Of a DNA stretch of 64,000 nucleotides, positions 30,436-40,012 are shown one piece after another. Position 1 is the stretch's first letter, and each line of letters starts with the position of its first letter. This DNA comes from JADJRH01 sp046351455 (lineage in GTDB: Bacteria; Myxococcota_A; Polyangia; Polyangiales; Polyangiaceae): positions 352,865 through 416,864 of the forward strand of contig JAXLYM010000007.1 in assembly GCA_046351455.1 (NCBI GenBank), read 5' to 3'. Below the pieces are notes generated by a model. The model was not told where the DNA came from. It made no database searches and worked only from the letters and a program-made list of their open reading frames with translations. A program made the position numbers and the translations under genes.

Positions 30436-31233
30436 ATGATTGATTCACTGCTGCTCGCGGGGGACTCCATGGAGATTCTGGTGGAGCCAAGTCTGCGAGA
30501 GGCGCGCACGTCGCCGTCACGGCCAATCGAGAGGACCGCGCCCGGAGCGGTCGAAGAGGACCCGGTCGACTTCGCGGGCGCGCTCCGGCGCCTCACGCTC
30601 CGCAAGGCCCTCCGCCGCGTGAGCGACGCCGTCTCGGATCTCCGCGCGACCGGCAGCGTGCGGTTCATGGTGGGGGTCCTCGCCACCAACTGGCACTCCG
30701 GCTACGACGCGCTGCGCGACATCTTCGGCCACGTCGACGTGAAGCCCGGGGACGTGCTCGCGGACGTCGGCTGCGGCAAGGGCCGAGTCGTCGCGTTCCT
30801 CTCGTCGACGTATCCGCACAACCGGGTCATCGGCGTGGAGATGGAGAGCACGGCCCTGTTCGCGCAACAGGCATTCTCCGGGAAGCCGAACGTGGAGATC
30901 CGCCACGCCATGCTGGAGGACGCCTTTCCGGCGGAGGCGAGCATCTTCTTCCTCTACCCGCCGACGGACGGCCTGTTGCCCGGCATCCTGAAGCGGCTCA
31001 TCGACCGGCACGCGACGCGCGACACGCTGATCGTGGCCAAGGGAGCGATGGGCGATCTGGCCGAGTTCGCGGCCGATCCGAGCTGGACCGTCGAGCGCAT
31101 CCCGCCGCCTTCGGGCTTCCTGCAGCGCCTCTGGAGCACGCACTTCATCTACGGCCACGACAAGCGCGGGCCGGGGTATCATTACGGGCTGCTCCTCCGG
31201 AAGACCGTTCGGCCCGGCCGTCGCGCCGACTGA
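30436..31233 (+). CDS. SAM-dependent methyltransferase
   Basis: 265 residues from ATG 30436, chosen because the likely transcription start lies downstream of the GTG at 30415. Motif I of Rossmann methyltransferases is ADVGCGKGRVVAFL (about 105-118). Acidic motif II EME ends VIGVEME (about 136), and a DTLIVAKGAMG motif sits near the active site. The first 80 residues are predicted helical and basic. The substrate is unknown. Confidence 0.7.
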   Translation: MIDSLLLAGDSMEILVEPSLREARTSPSRPIERTAPGAVEEDPVDFAGALRRLTLRKALRRVSDAVSDLRATGSVRFMVGVLATNWHSGYDALRDIFGHVDVKPGDVLADVGCGKGRVVAFLSSTYPHNRVIGVEMESTALFAQQAFSGKPNVEIRHAMLEDAFPAEASIFFLYPPTDGLLPGILKRLIDRHATRDTLIVAKGAMGDLAEFAADPSWTVERIPPPSGFLQRLWSTHFIYGHDKRGPGYHYGLLLRKTVRPGRRAD

Positions 31234-31263
31234 CATCCTCCCTCCGGGGGCCTCGAAGACAGC

Positions 31264-32559
31264 ATGGAAACACATCGACGTGAGCACGACGCGCTCGGGG
31301 AGATCCTCGTCCCGGCGGGCGCGCTGTGGGGCGCGCAGACGCAGCGCGCCATTCCGGCGTTCGCGGTGAGCGGGCTCACGACGCGCGATCGGCCGGATCT
31401 CGTGGTGGGCCTCGCGCTCGTGAAGCAGGCGGCGGCGCGCGCGAACATGGCCCTCGGCGCGCTGGATCTCGGGCGCGGCGCCGGCGTGGAGCGGGCCGCG
31501 GCGGAGGTGGCGGCGGGGCGGCACGACGACCAGTTCCCGCTCGATCTCGTGCAAGGCGGCGGCGGGACGGCCACGAACATGAACATGAACGAGGTCATCG
31601 CGAACCTCGCGAACGTGGCCGCGGGCGGCGCGCTCGGGGCGTACATGCCAGTTCATCCGAACGACCACGTCAATCGGTCCCAGTCGACGAACGACGCTTA
31701 TCCGACTGGCATGCAGATCGCCGTGCTGCGGGTGGGGGCGCGCGCGATCGCGGGCGTTTCTCGGCTCCGAGAGGCCTTCGTCGCGGCCTCGGAGCGCGAC
31801 GGGGATCTGGTGCGGCTCGGGCGGACGTGCGTGCAGGACGCGGTGCCGCTCACGGTGCGGGAGACGCACCTCGCGCACGCGAACGCGCTCGGGCGGACCG
31901 CGGCCTCGTTCGAGCGGGCGCTCGCGGAGCTCCACGCGGTGCCCCTCGGGGCGACGGCGATCGGCACCGGGATCGGCGCGCCGAAGGGGTACCGGAAGCG
32001 CGCTGTGGCCGAGCTCGCGCAGCTCTCCGGGTTTCCGCTGGTGCCGAGTCCGGACATGTTCGACGCGCTCCAGAACCTGGATGCGTACGTGGGAGTCGCC
32101 TCGGCGGCGGTGCAGATCGCGCTCGTGATCGGGAAGATCGCGGCGGATCTGCGGTTCCTCTCCTCCGGGCCGACAGGCGGTATCGGAGAGGTCCTGTTGC
32201 CGAAGGCCCTTGTCGGCTCGTCGATCATGCCGGGCAAGATCAACCCGGTGATTCCGGAGCTGGCGATGCAGGTGGCCTTCGACGTGCGGGCGGCGGCGCA
32301 CGCGGTCGAGATGGCCGTGGGCGGCGGCGAGCTGGAGCTGAACATCTTCGAGCCGGTGGTGGCGCGGCACCTCCTCGGCGCGCTCGACGAGCTCGGGCGG
32401 CTCGGCCCCATCTTCGCCGAACGGTGCGTGGACGGCCTCGTGTGGAACCGCGATCGCGTGCGGCAAAACCTGGGCGGATCCGTCGCCGGTCTCGTGGAGA
32501 TGTCCACTCGTGAAGGCTACGAAGCCGCCACGGAAGAGGCGCAGAGACACCGCTCGTGA
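31264..32559 (+). CDS. aspartase/fumarase-superfamily lyase
   Basis: 431 residues. The superfamily signature GSSIMPGKINPVIPE (about 320-334) is intact. NRSQSTNDAYPT supplies the substrate-binding NDxxPT-like loop. GGGGTATNMNMNEVIAN and LNIFEPVV are other conserved blocks. The PGKINPVIPE signature is closer to aspartase (ammonia from aspartate) than to fumarase. The C-terminal domain is shorter than the usual 460-470 residues, so substrate use may differ. The exact reaction was not proven. Confidence 0.75.
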   Translation: METHRREHDALGEILVPAGALWGAQTQRAIPAFAVSGLTTRDRPDLVVGLALVKQAAARANMALGALDLGRGAGVERAAAEVAAGRHDDQFPLDLVQGGGGTATNMNMNEVIANLANVAAGGALGAYMPVHPNDHVNRSQSTNDAYPTGMQIAVLRVGARAIAGVSRLREAFVAASERDGDLVRLGRTCVQDAVPLTVRETHLAHANALGRTAASFERALAELHAVPLGATAIGTGIGAPKGYRKRAVAELAQLSGFPLVPSPDMFDALQNLDAYVGVASAAVQIALVIGKIAADLRFLSSGPTGGIGEVLLPKALVGSSIMPGKINPVIPELAMQVAFDVRAAAHAVEMAVGGGELELNIFEPVVARHLLGALDELGRLGPIFAERCVDGLVWNRDRVRQNLGGSVAGLVEMSTREGYEAATEEAQRHRS

Positions 32560-32705
32560 CTCCAGGGTCGGAGACGAGAATTAACACGCCTGCGGTGGAG
32601 TGAGCGGAGCCGTGACGCGTGGTGGAGGCCCCGGCACGGACAGAACGTCTCCCGCGGCCCCCAAATACCCTGGCAAGCGAGAGTGCCTGTTTGCGTGATT
32701 GGCAG

Positions 32706-33578
32706 TCAGCCGTTCACCACGGTTCCGCCGTTCGGGTGCAGGGTCTGGCCCGTCATGTACGAGGCGTCGTCGGAGGCCAGGAAGACGAAGCTCGGGGCCA
32801 CCTCTTCGGGCTGGCCGGGGCGCTTCATCGGCGTGTCGGAGCCGAATTTCTCGACCTTCTCCTTCGAGAACGTCGACGGGATGAGCGGCGTCCAGATCGG
32901 GCCCGGCGCCACCGCGTTCACCCGGATCTTTCTCTCCGCGAGCGCCTGCGACAGGGAGCGTGTGAAGGCCACGATCGCGCCTTTGGTCGAGGCGTAGTCG
33001 AGCAGGTGCGGACTGCCCTTGTAGGCGGTCACCGACGTGGTGTTGATGACCGCCGCGCCCTCGTGCAGGTGCGGGAGCGCCGCCTTCGTCAGGTAAAACA
33101 TCGAGAAGAGGTTGGTGCGGAACGTCCGCTCCAGTTGCTCGGCGCTGATCTCTTCGATGCTCTCCTGCGGGTGCTGCTCGCCCGCGTTGTTCACGAGGAC
33201 GTCGAGGTGGCCGAACGCGTCGACGGCTGTCTTGACCGCTTTTTGACAGAAGGTCTCGTCCCCGATGTCGCCCGCGAGCGGGATGGCGCGGTGGCCTTCT
33301 TCCTCCACCATCTTCACGGTGTCCGCGGCGTCGCCGTGCTCCTGGTTGTAGGCGATGACGACGTCCGCTCCCTCGCGCGCGAAGGCGATCGCGACGGCGC
33401 GGCCGATGCCGGAGTCGCCCCCGGTGATGAGCGCGACCTTGCCGTCGAGCTTGCCGCTGCCACGGTGATGAACGTCGTCCTTCGAGACCGGGCGAGGCGA
33501 CATGTCGGACTCTCGGCCCGGCGGCTGCTGCTCCTGAGGGGGCATGTTCTGGGGGCTCATCGTGTCCTCCGTATTCAA
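32706..33578 (-). CDS. short-chain dehydrogenase/reductase
   Basis: 290 residues. An N-terminal extension of about 45 residues rich in Pro/Gln precedes the Rossmann fold. TGGDSGIG is the NAD(P)-binding loop, NNAG the structural motif, and INTTSVTAYKGSPHLLDYASTK carries the Ser-Tyr-x3-Lys catalytic residues. The extension plus the closing motif YMTGQTLHPNGG match the YdaD/GsiB-type general-stress SDRs. The substrate is unknown. Confidence 0.83.
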   Translation of the reverse strand: MNTEDTMSPQNMPPQEQQPPGRESDMSPRPVSKDDVHHRGSGKLDGKVALITGGDSGIGRAVAIAFAREGADVVIAYNQEHGDAADTVKMVEEEGHRAIPLAGDIGDETFCQKAVKTAVDAFGHLDVLVNNAGEQHPQESIEEISAEQLERTFRTNLFSMFYLTKAALPHLHEGAAVINTTSVTAYKGSPHLLDYASTKGAIVAFTRSLSQALAERKIRVNAVAPGPIWTPLIPSTFSKEKVEKFGSDTPMKRPGQPEEVAPSFVFLASDDASYMTGQTLHPNGGTVVNG

Positions 33579-33817
33579 GGTGGTTGGTGAGGCGCAATTC
33601 AGGGGGTGGCGTGGGGCGCACCGAGATTTCGAGGCTCCAGTACGCCGCGAAGGGACGGCATACCTCGGAATCCGGAACGTGCCAGTTTCGGCGGGCGGAT
33701 CCGGAAGGGGGCCAGTTCACGCGGGCGTGTCCCATCTTGCGGCGCGACGAAATTTCGGGGGCGCGGGGGCGTGTCGGGGTCGACAGGCGACGTGATTTCG
33801 GGTCCGATTCGGCTTCG

Positions 33818-36391
33818 ATGGACCTCGTCGCCCCCGGGCCGCTCCGCGTCACGCTGCTGCGATGGCTGTTCTCCAACGGGGCGCCGGCGCTCACGGTGGT
33901 GTGCAAGGCCACGTTCTCGCTGCGTCCCGGCCAATCGCCGCTCGCGCCGCAGCAGGACGAGCCGAACGAGGACGACACCTACTGGGACGACGACTCGCAG
34001 CGGAGCCTCTCGGCGCCCTCGGATCTGGTGCCTTTCAAGGCGCGGGGGGACGTCGTGCTCGTGGGCAGCGCGTACGCGCAGCAGCCTGTTCGGTCGCTCG
34101 TCGCGCGGCTCTCCGTCGGCACGATCGACAAATCGATCGAGGTGTGTGCGGACCGCGCGATCGGGGTCGACGGCGTGCTCCGCGAGGGGATGCCGTTCGC
34201 GAAGATGCGCCTCCGCTACGAGCGCGCGGCGGGCGGCGCCGAGACGTGGAACCCCGTCGGCATGCGGTTCGACGTGGCGGACGCGCGCGGCAACGTGGTG
34301 CTGCCCAATCTGCAGCCGGTCGGCGCGCAGATCACGCGGCGCGGGGACGGATTCGGCCCCATCGGATTCGGCCCCATCGCGCCGGCCTGGCGGGAGCGCT
34401 CGGGGAAAGTGCACCGCGCGACGCCCGGGTGGACCCCGTACGGGTGGGCCGCGCGGCCGCTGCCCGATGGGTTCGACGCGTCGTTCTTCAACGTGGCGCC
34501 CGCGGATCAGCAGCTCGACGCGCTTCGGGGGGACGAGCCGATTCTGCTCGAGCACCTGCACGCGGAGCATCCGCGCTTGCAAACGCGGCTCGCGGACATC
34601 GCGCCTCGGGCCACGGTGGAGCGGCCGGGGCAGGGGCCGCAGCCGCTCGCGTTCGTGTGTGACACGATGTTGATCGACACCGATCGTGGGGTGTGTCACC
34701 TGGTGTGGCGCGCCACCGTGCGTCTGTCGCATCCGGCGGAGGCGGGGCGAATCGTGGTGTCCGGCGGCCAGGAAGAAGCGGAGCCTTCGTGGAAAGAGGG
34801 CCCTTCTTCCGGCGGGCGCGTGCGGGATCAGACCATCGCGCCGAACGGGCTGATGGCGTCGATGTTCATGCCGTTCGCGCGCGGTCAGGAGGCCCCGCCG
34901 CCCGCGCCGCGGCCGAGCGCGCCCGCGCAGGGGTCGGCGTTGCCGTTCGGTCGGACTGGCTCGTTCCAGCCCGTGCAGATGCCGCCGCCGTCCGCGCCGC
35001 AGCCTCCGCCGCCCGCGTCGAAGGGCAGCTTTTCGATGAACGAGGGGACGGCGATCGTGGAGATCCCGACCGGGGCGCACGCCGCGGTGCAGGCGCCCGT
35101 GCCCGCGCCGCCGCCTCCGCGACCTGCGCCTCCGCCGCCTCCGCCGCCTGGACTGGCACCTTCGGGACTGGCACCTTCCGGGATGGTGCCTCCGCCTGGA
35201 CTGGCACCTTCCGGCATGGTGCCTCCGCCCGGACTGGCACCTTCCGGGATGGCGCCGGTGCCTCCGCCGCCTCCGCCTGGACTGGCACCTTCCGGGATGG
35301 TGCCTCCGCCCGCGATGCCTCCGCCCGTCGCGCCGCCTGCGATGGCGTTGCCTGGACTGGCACCTTCGGGACTGGCGCCTTCGGGACTGGCGCCTTCGCC
35401 CGCGATGCCCGCGCCCGTGCCGCTTCCGGCGGCGCCGATCGAGACGAGCCCGTGGGCGCAGGGGGCCGCTTCTTCCCCGAATGCGCCGCAGGAGGCGCCG
35501 CTGTCGCGCGGGTCCGTCGGCGAGCGCATGATGCTGGACGGGCCCGCGGAGACGCCCGCGCCCGCGAAGATCGCGCCGGCGCCCAAGCAACGCGCGGCGC
35601 GCGTCTCGACGGAGGCCGTGGCGCTCGTGTGGTTCGATCCGGGGAGCGTCGCGCGCATCCGCCGCCGGCCCGCGTGGCGCAACCTCCTCGTCGATCTCGA
35701 AAACGATCCGGAGCCCGACGCGGAAGAGGGCGCCCTCGGCAACACACCGGAAGAGATCGAGGACCGGCGCGACATGCTCCATGTCCTCGTGCACGGCAGT
35801 CCCATCGACGGATACGGCATCTCCGAGGCGCTGGAGCACGGCGTCCGCGCGGACGGCAAGATCATCAACCCGCTCGTGCTCACCGCGGGCCAGCTCTCGT
35901 TCACCTTCGACGAGCTGGAGATGCTGAAGGCCACGCTCTCCGCCGCGATGCCGTTCACCGCCGGAGACGAGGCGCTCACCGCGGCCGCGGCCTCCGCCAA
36001 GGAGTTTTTGACGACGCCGGGCCTCATCGCGACGGGCGCCGTGATCGAGTCCCTGACAGCCCGTCTCCGCGAGGCGTTCCTTCGAGTCAAGCGCCCTGTC
36101 CCGAATGACTATCTGACGGTGCAGGGAGAGCGCGCGCTCCTGGAAAAGAGGCACTATCAGAAGCGAGAGGTCTTCTCCGGCACGTGCCTGCGCGGCCTCT
36201 TCCAGCCAGTCGGCGCGGCGGACCCGATCCCCTGTTACCTGCCGGAGGAGGTGAGCAAACAGCTCCCGCTGTACCAGCGTTTCCCGGTGCGCCTCATCGC
36301 CGAAGTCCACCGCACCGCCGACCAGAACGAGGTCCACCCGGCCGCCTTGAAGGCCCTCGCCCTCGGAAGGACCTTGAACGGTCGCGGGTGA
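33818..36391 (+). CDS. DUF2169 family protein with Pro-rich repeat linker
   Basis: 857 residues from ATG 33818. Residues 1-330 match DUF2169 (SPAPLRVTLLRW-like start, VVCKATFSLRPGQ, DLVPFKARGDVVLVG, GFGPIAPAWRERSGK, SFFNVAPADQQLDALRGDE). This family travels with type VI secretion accessory clusters. A Pro-rich linker at about 355-545 holds repeats of GLAPSGMVPPP. The C-terminal 310 residues are helical, with a YLPEEVSKQLPLYQRFPVRLIAEVHRTADQ ending. Its job is not known. It lies 3 kb from the VgrG operon on the opposite strand. Confidence 0.7.
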   Translation: MDLVAPGPLRVTLLRWLFSNGAPALTVVCKATFSLRPGQSPLAPQQDEPNEDDTYWDDDSQRSLSAPSDLVPFKARGDVVLVGSAYAQQPVRSLVARLSVGTIDKSIEVCADRAIGVDGVLREGMPFAKMRLRYERAAGGAETWNPVGMRFDVADARGNVVLPNLQPVGAQITRRGDGFGPIGFGPIAPAWRERSGKVHRATPGWTPYGWAARPLPDGFDASFFNVAPADQQLDALRGDEPILLEHLHAEHPRLQTRLADIAPRATVERPGQGPQPLAFVCDTMLIDTDRGVCHLVWRATVRLSHPAEAGRIVVSGGQEEAEPSWKEGPSSGGRVRDQTIAPNGLMASMFMPFARGQEAPPPAPRPSAPAQGSALPFGRTGSFQPVQMPPPSAPQPPPPASKGSFSMNEGTAIVEIPTGAHAAVQAPVPAPPPPRPAPPPPPPPGLAPSGLAPSGMVPPPGLAPSGMVPPPGLAPSGMAPVPPPPPPGLAPSGMVPPPAMPPPVAPPAMALPGLAPSGLAPSGLAPSPAMPAPVPLPAAPIETSPWAQGAASSPNAPQEAPLSRGSVGERMMLDGPAETPAPAKIAPAPKQRAARVSTEAVALVWFDPGSVARIRRRPAWRNLLVDLENDPEPDAEEGALGNTPEEIEDRRDMLHVLVHGSPIDGYGISEALEHGVRADGKIINPLVLTAGQLSFTFDELEMLKATLSAAMPFTAGDEALTAAAASAKEFLTTPGLIATGAVIESLTARLREAFLRVKRPVPNDYLTVQGERALLEKRHYQKREVFSGTCLRGLFQPVGAADPIPCYLPEEVSKQLPLYQRFPVRLIAEVHRTADQNEVHPAALKALALGRTLNGRG
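35150..35420 (+). repeat. coding repeat of GLAPSGMVPPP units
   Basis: Repeated GGACTGGCACCTTCCGGGA-type units encode the Pro/Leu/Ser/Gly linker of the DUF2169 protein. Copy number could vary between strains. Confidence 0.65.
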
Positions 36392-36439
36392 GGAAGATCG
36401 CGATCTGGTGCCCACCCCCGGTCGCGCTGCGCGCGCCCG

Positions 36440-36478
36440 CCCCTCCCAAAGCGCCTGATTCTCAGGCGCAGGGAGGGG
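36440..36478 (+). terminator. strong hairpin between convergent genes
   Basis: CCCCTCCC-aaa-GCGCCTGA (36440-36458) is complementary to TCAGGCGC-a-GGGAGGGG (36462-36478), with loop TTC. The long stem lies between two convergent genes, so it can stop transcription from both sides. Confidence 0.65.
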
Positions 36479-36498
36479 GCATTTGGGGGGCCAACATC

Positions 36499-37719
36499 TC
36501 AATCCGTGACGGGCACGAGCGGCGCGCGGAGGGAATCGCCTTCGAAACTCAGGTCGATCGCGAGGGAAGGGGGGCAGTCGCTCGATACGGTGACGGCGAA
36601 GACTCCCTCGGTCGTGGCCGCGAGGAGGCGAGTCTCGGACAGCACGACGAGCGGGCGCTCGAAGAAGAGTGGGGCGCCTCCCATCTCGCCGGGCAGGTCC
36701 AGCGCGGCGGCGCACGCGGGGGCTCCGGCGGAGGCGAGGGTAACGACGGCAACGTCGAAGGGGCCTGTTACCGTGAGTGCCAGTCGGTCACCCGACGGGA
36801 AGGGGACCGCTGAGGTCACGCGATCGATGTCGGGGCCGAGGCCGGCCGGCATCCAGGGCGGGAAGCCGCTGCCTGCCGTGGGGGTGAGCCAGACATCGCC
36901 GTTCGCGGCGGCGACGAGGTGGCCTGTGTCGTTCGCGACGAACCACCGCGGCGACGCGTCCTCGGTGAGCGGCTCCACCAGGATCGGCACCGTGACGAGC
37001 GGGGTGATTCCGGTCGGATCCACCTTCGCCACGCGCAGGTCCGGGGTCGCGTCGTCCACGCCGTACGTCAGCGCCGTGAGGCGGAACGAGCCGTCCTCCC
37101 GCGGCTCCGGGAAGATCGACATGGGGCGCGGTCCGAACACGCTCGCGGACGGCTGGCCGTCCGTCCGCACGAGGCGCCACCTCGGGCCGGCGCTCTCCTC
37201 GAACAGCACCGCTCCGTGCGGCGACGCGGCGATGCGGGCGCGACCGTCGATCCACACCTCGTGTCGCCGCCCGCCGAAGGCCGACTCCACCGGGTAACTC
37301 GCCACTTCTCCCCACGTGCCCTCCGCGTCCGACTCGAAGACGAGGAGTCGGGACTGCCACGGATCCCACGCGGCGTCGCGCTCTCCGCCGAGGTCCGAGG
37401 GCGGCGCGGCGTCCAGGATCGCGCCCGTCTCCGCGTCGATGAGGGCCCAACCTCCCGCGCTCGTCGCGGCCGCGAGGACGGACGGGGGCCCCGCGAACAG
37501 GGCAGTCGGCGGGCGCGGTGCAATGGAGTCTGCCGGGGGCGACGTGGGGACGGGGGGAGTCGAGGCGCCTTGGGACGACTCGGGGCCTTGCAGCGCTCCG
37601 GGCGGGCCAGAACATGCGCTTACCAGGAAGGCGGCTGTGCAGGTGAAGAGGGCTGTCCTCGCCGCGGGGCATCGACGCGATGCGGCGGGGTTCGGGGAGA
37701 TCGCGGGCGGTTTTCGCAT
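36499..37719 (-). CDS. predicted beta-propeller-like lipoprotein
   Basis: 406 residues. Signal RTALFTCTAAFLVSAC ends in a lipobox (Cys near residue 36). A Pro/Ser linker follows, then about 320 residues of strands with repeated W-x-D/E-x-R turns (ALIDAETGAILDA, RLLVFESDAEGTWGEV, RIAASPHGAVLFEES). This resembles a WD40- or propeller-like repeat. No family was recognised. It is divergent to the VWA lipoprotein. Confidence 0.6.
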   Translation of the reverse strand: MRKPPAISPNPAASRRCPAARTALFTCTAAFLVSACSGPPGALQGPESSQGASTPPVPTSPPADSIAPRPPTALFAGPPSVLAAATSAGGWALIDAETGAILDAAPPSDLGGERDAAWDPWQSRLLVFESDAEGTWGEVASYPVESAFGGRRHEVWIDGRARIAASPHGAVLFEESAGPRWRLVRTDGQPSASVFGPRPMSIFPEPREDGSFRLTALTYGVDDATPDLRVAKVDPTGITPLVTVPILVEPLTEDASPRWFVANDTGHLVAAANGDVWLTPTAGSGFPPWMPAGLGPDIDRVTSAVPFPSGDRLALTVTGPFDVAVVTLASAGAPACAAALDLPGEMGGAPLFFERPLVVLSETRLLAATTEGVFAVTVSSDCPPSLAIDLSFEGDSLRAPLVPVTD

Positions 37720-37823
37720 GGCCCCTCCATCGGCAACCGGGGGTGCCAGTTGCTCGAAAAAGGTACCGCGCAGGCGCCCCGCTGGCCAGGGCGGTTTTTT
37801 CGGGGGGACACATCAATGACACG

Positions 37824-37850
37824 TTGACAGGCGGATCTCCGTGGTACGCT
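37824..37850 (+). promoter_or_regulatory. promoter of the VWA lipoprotein gene
   Basis: TTGACA (37824-37829) and TACGCT (37845-37850) with a 15-bp spacer. ATG 37859 is 8 nt after the -10, so the leader is absent or very short. Confidence 0.45.
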
Positions 37851-37858
37851 CGGGAGAT

Positions 37859-39154
37859 ATGCGGCGCTTCGCTCTTGGCCTCTTCTTCGCGGTTCCGCTG
37901 GTTTATGCCGCTTGCGCGGTGGGCAACAATCAATCCGGGTCGAACGGGGGGAGCGCGGGGGCCGCAGGGAACGCAGGGGCCGCCGGCGCGACGACGACGG
38001 ATTCGACCGACGCGGGGACCACGAGCACCGATGACGACGGCGGCCTCGGACTGCCCGACGCCGACCCGGATGCGGCCGTCGTGGACCCGGACGCCGCCTG
38101 CGCCAGCACCGTGGAAAAGGCCACCACGACGCAGCTCCCGGTCGACATCGTGTGGATGGTCGACAACTCGTCGAGCATGCTGCCGGCCATCAACGCGGTG
38201 ACCGCGGGGCTCAACGATTTTGCGGCGCTCATCGCGTCGAAGAACCTCGATTACAAGGTGATCATGCTCTCGCTCCGGAGCCCGACGAGCCCTGTGTCGA
38301 TCGGCGGGTCCAATCGATATCCGGTGTGCATTCCGCAGCCGCTCGCCGGAGATGCGATGTGCGGGAACGGGCCGCGGTTCTTCCAGTCGAGCATCGATAT
38401 CCGCAGCACGCAGCCGCTGGAGCAATTCCTGGGGACGCTCGGTCAGACGGACGGATACCAGATGGGGCAGGCGAAGGGCGGAGAGCCGTGGGCGCAGGAG
38501 CTCCGGCCCGAGGCGACGAAGACGATCGTCGTCGTGACGGATGACAATTCGCGGCTCTCCCCGACGGATTTCGAGACGTTCGCGGGCGGGAAGAACCCGT
38601 TCAACAGCCTGACGTTGCCGCCCGGGATCCTGGATCCTTCGTGGAATGGCATCTTCAAAGACTACGTGTTCTCCGGAATCTACGGGTGGGGGGACGCGAA
38701 CGATCCCGGGGTGACGTGCACGTACGGGGACGGGACGTCGCCGCCGAGCCCGGGGCCGACGTACACGACGCTGGTGAACAAGACGAAGGGCGTTCGCGCG
38801 AAGATCTGCGATTCGGCCGGGGCGTGGGGGCCTTTCTTCGACGCCGTCGCGCAGGCGGTGGAGCAGACGTCGAAGCTGTCGTGCGATCTGGAGATCCCGA
38901 CTCCGCAGAATGGCACGCTCGATCCGGACGCGGTGAACGTGCAGATCGTCGTGAACGAGGTGCCGCAGGGGCTCGCGAAGGTGGCGGGCGCCGCGGCGTG
39001 CGGGCCGAGCGGAGGTTGGTATTACGACAACGACGCGATGCCGACGCACGTGATCCTGTGCCCGGCGTCCTGCGATGTCGCGCAGGCGAGCGTCGGGCCC
39101 GGGAAGAACGGGCGTATCGAGATATTGTTCGGCTGCGCGACGATCGTGATGTGA
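37859..39154 (+). CDS. secreted von Willebrand factor A-domain lipoprotein
   Basis: 431 residues from ATG 37859. The signal ends at VYAAC (lipobox). A Gly/Ala/Thr-rich low-complexity linker follows. A VWA domain occupies about 95-360 with the metal-binding MIDAS start DNSSSM and a later TIVVVTDDNS. Six or more Cys in the loops suggest disulfides. The architecture of signal, Gly-rich linker and VWA domain is common in myxobacterial cell-surface proteins. Metal-dependent adhesion is possible. Confidence 0.75.
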   Translation: MRRFALGLFFAVPLVYAACAVGNNQSGSNGGSAGAAGNAGAAGATTTDSTDAGTTSTDDDGGLGLPDADPDAAVVDPDAACASTVEKATTTQLPVDIVWMVDNSSSMLPAINAVTAGLNDFAALIASKNLDYKVIMLSLRSPTSPVSIGGSNRYPVCIPQPLAGDAMCGNGPRFFQSSIDIRSTQPLEQFLGTLGQTDGYQMGQAKGGEPWAQELRPEATKTIVVVTDDNSRLSPTDFETFAGGKNPFNSLTLPPGILDPSWNGIFKDYVFSGIYGWGDANDPGVTCTYGDGTSPPSPGPTYTTLVNKTKGVRAKICDSAGAWGPFFDAVAQAVEQTSKLSCDLEIPTPQNGTLDPDAVNVQIVVNEVPQGLAKVAGAAACGPSGGWYYDNDAMPTHVILCPASCDVAQASVGPGKNGRIEILFGCATIVM

Positions 39155-39158
39155 GAGG

Positions 39159-40004
39159 CTATCTCGCGATCTGATAGCCGCGGTCGCTCTTGCACAGGAT
39201 GCAGGTGAAGCGGCCGCTCATGTTGGGGTTGTCGATCGCGCGCAGGCGGAGGCAGCCTTTTCCTTCGCTGTCCACGAGCTCTGCGAGCCTTCCTTCGCCG
39301 AGGATCTCGACGTCGAGGATGGACTCCGGGAACGGCTCGATCTCGATGGTGGCGTCCGCGAGGAGCTGGTCAATCCCGAGGAAGCGGCGCGCGTCTTCGA
39401 GCGTGGGCAGGTAATAGGCGCGCTGGTAGTCGGCGGCCTGCAATTCGCAGAGCGCCTGGAGGGCCGCGCCGTCGCGCCGCGCGAGCAGGGCGTGAATCCG
39501 CTTCATCTCGTCGAGCAGCTCCGCGCGCAGGGACTCCGTCGGTACCAGTTTCTGACACTTGGTGTATTCCCACTCGCCGAACGGGGACTCCACGACGAAG
39601 CCGAGGCGGGCGCGGGCGCCGAAGCGCTCCACCTCGACGGGGCCGCCGCCGCGCGCCGGGACGCTCTCGGCGAAGCCCGTGACCGCGTTCACGCCGTAAC
39701 CGGAGAACACGAGAGTGCCAATCGGCTCCGCGAGGTCCGCCTCCGGATGCGGGCGGCGGCGGAGCTCCACCTTCACCGACGCGTGCTCCGAGAAATCGCG
39801 GCCCCGCGTGCGCGGGCGCACCGTGAGAGACAGCGTGTTCGCGCCGTCCAGGATCTGCGGGTTCACGTCGAACACCGTCTGCACGCGGCCCGCCGGCATC
39901 CGCAGCACCGGCAGATCGTTCACGCGGATCTCGAAGGCGACGTCCGTCGCGATCACCTCCAGCTCGAAGACGGGGGTCTCGCGGACCAACTGGCTCTCGG
40001 ACAT
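39159..40004 (-). CDS. hypothetical protein downstream of VgrG (candidate partner/immunity)
   Basis: 281 residues from ATG 40004, 8 nt after the stop of the VgrG with the C-terminal extension, on the same strand. The N-terminal half is beta-rich (FELEVIATDVAFEIRVNDLPVLRM, NTLSLTVRPRT). The C-terminal half is helical (LDEMKRIHALLARRDGAALQALC) with a final strand pair GRFTCILCKSDRGYQIAR. It could be the immunity protein or a chaperone for the extended VgrG. No family was recognised. Confidence 0.5.
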   Translation of the reverse strand: MSESQLVRETPVFELEVIATDVAFEIRVNDLPVLRMPAGRVQTVFDVNPQILDGANTLSLTVRPRTRGRDFSEHASVKVELRRRPHPEADLAEPIGTLVFSGYGVNAVTGFAESVPARGGGPVEVERFGARARLGFVVESPFGEWEYTKCQKLVPTESLRAELLDEMKRIHALLARRDGAALQALCELQAADYQRAYYLPTLEDARRFLGIDQLLADATIEIEPFPESILDVEILGEGRLAELVDSEGKGCLRLRAIDNPNMSGRFTCILCKSDRGYQIAR

Positions 40005-40012
40005 GGGCTCTC

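Noticed and set aside
36788..39049. 753-residue minus-strand frame covering the VWA lipoprotein gene
   Set aside because: The + strand has a promoter, signal peptide, lipobox and MIDAS motif. The minus frame is Arg-rich without domains.
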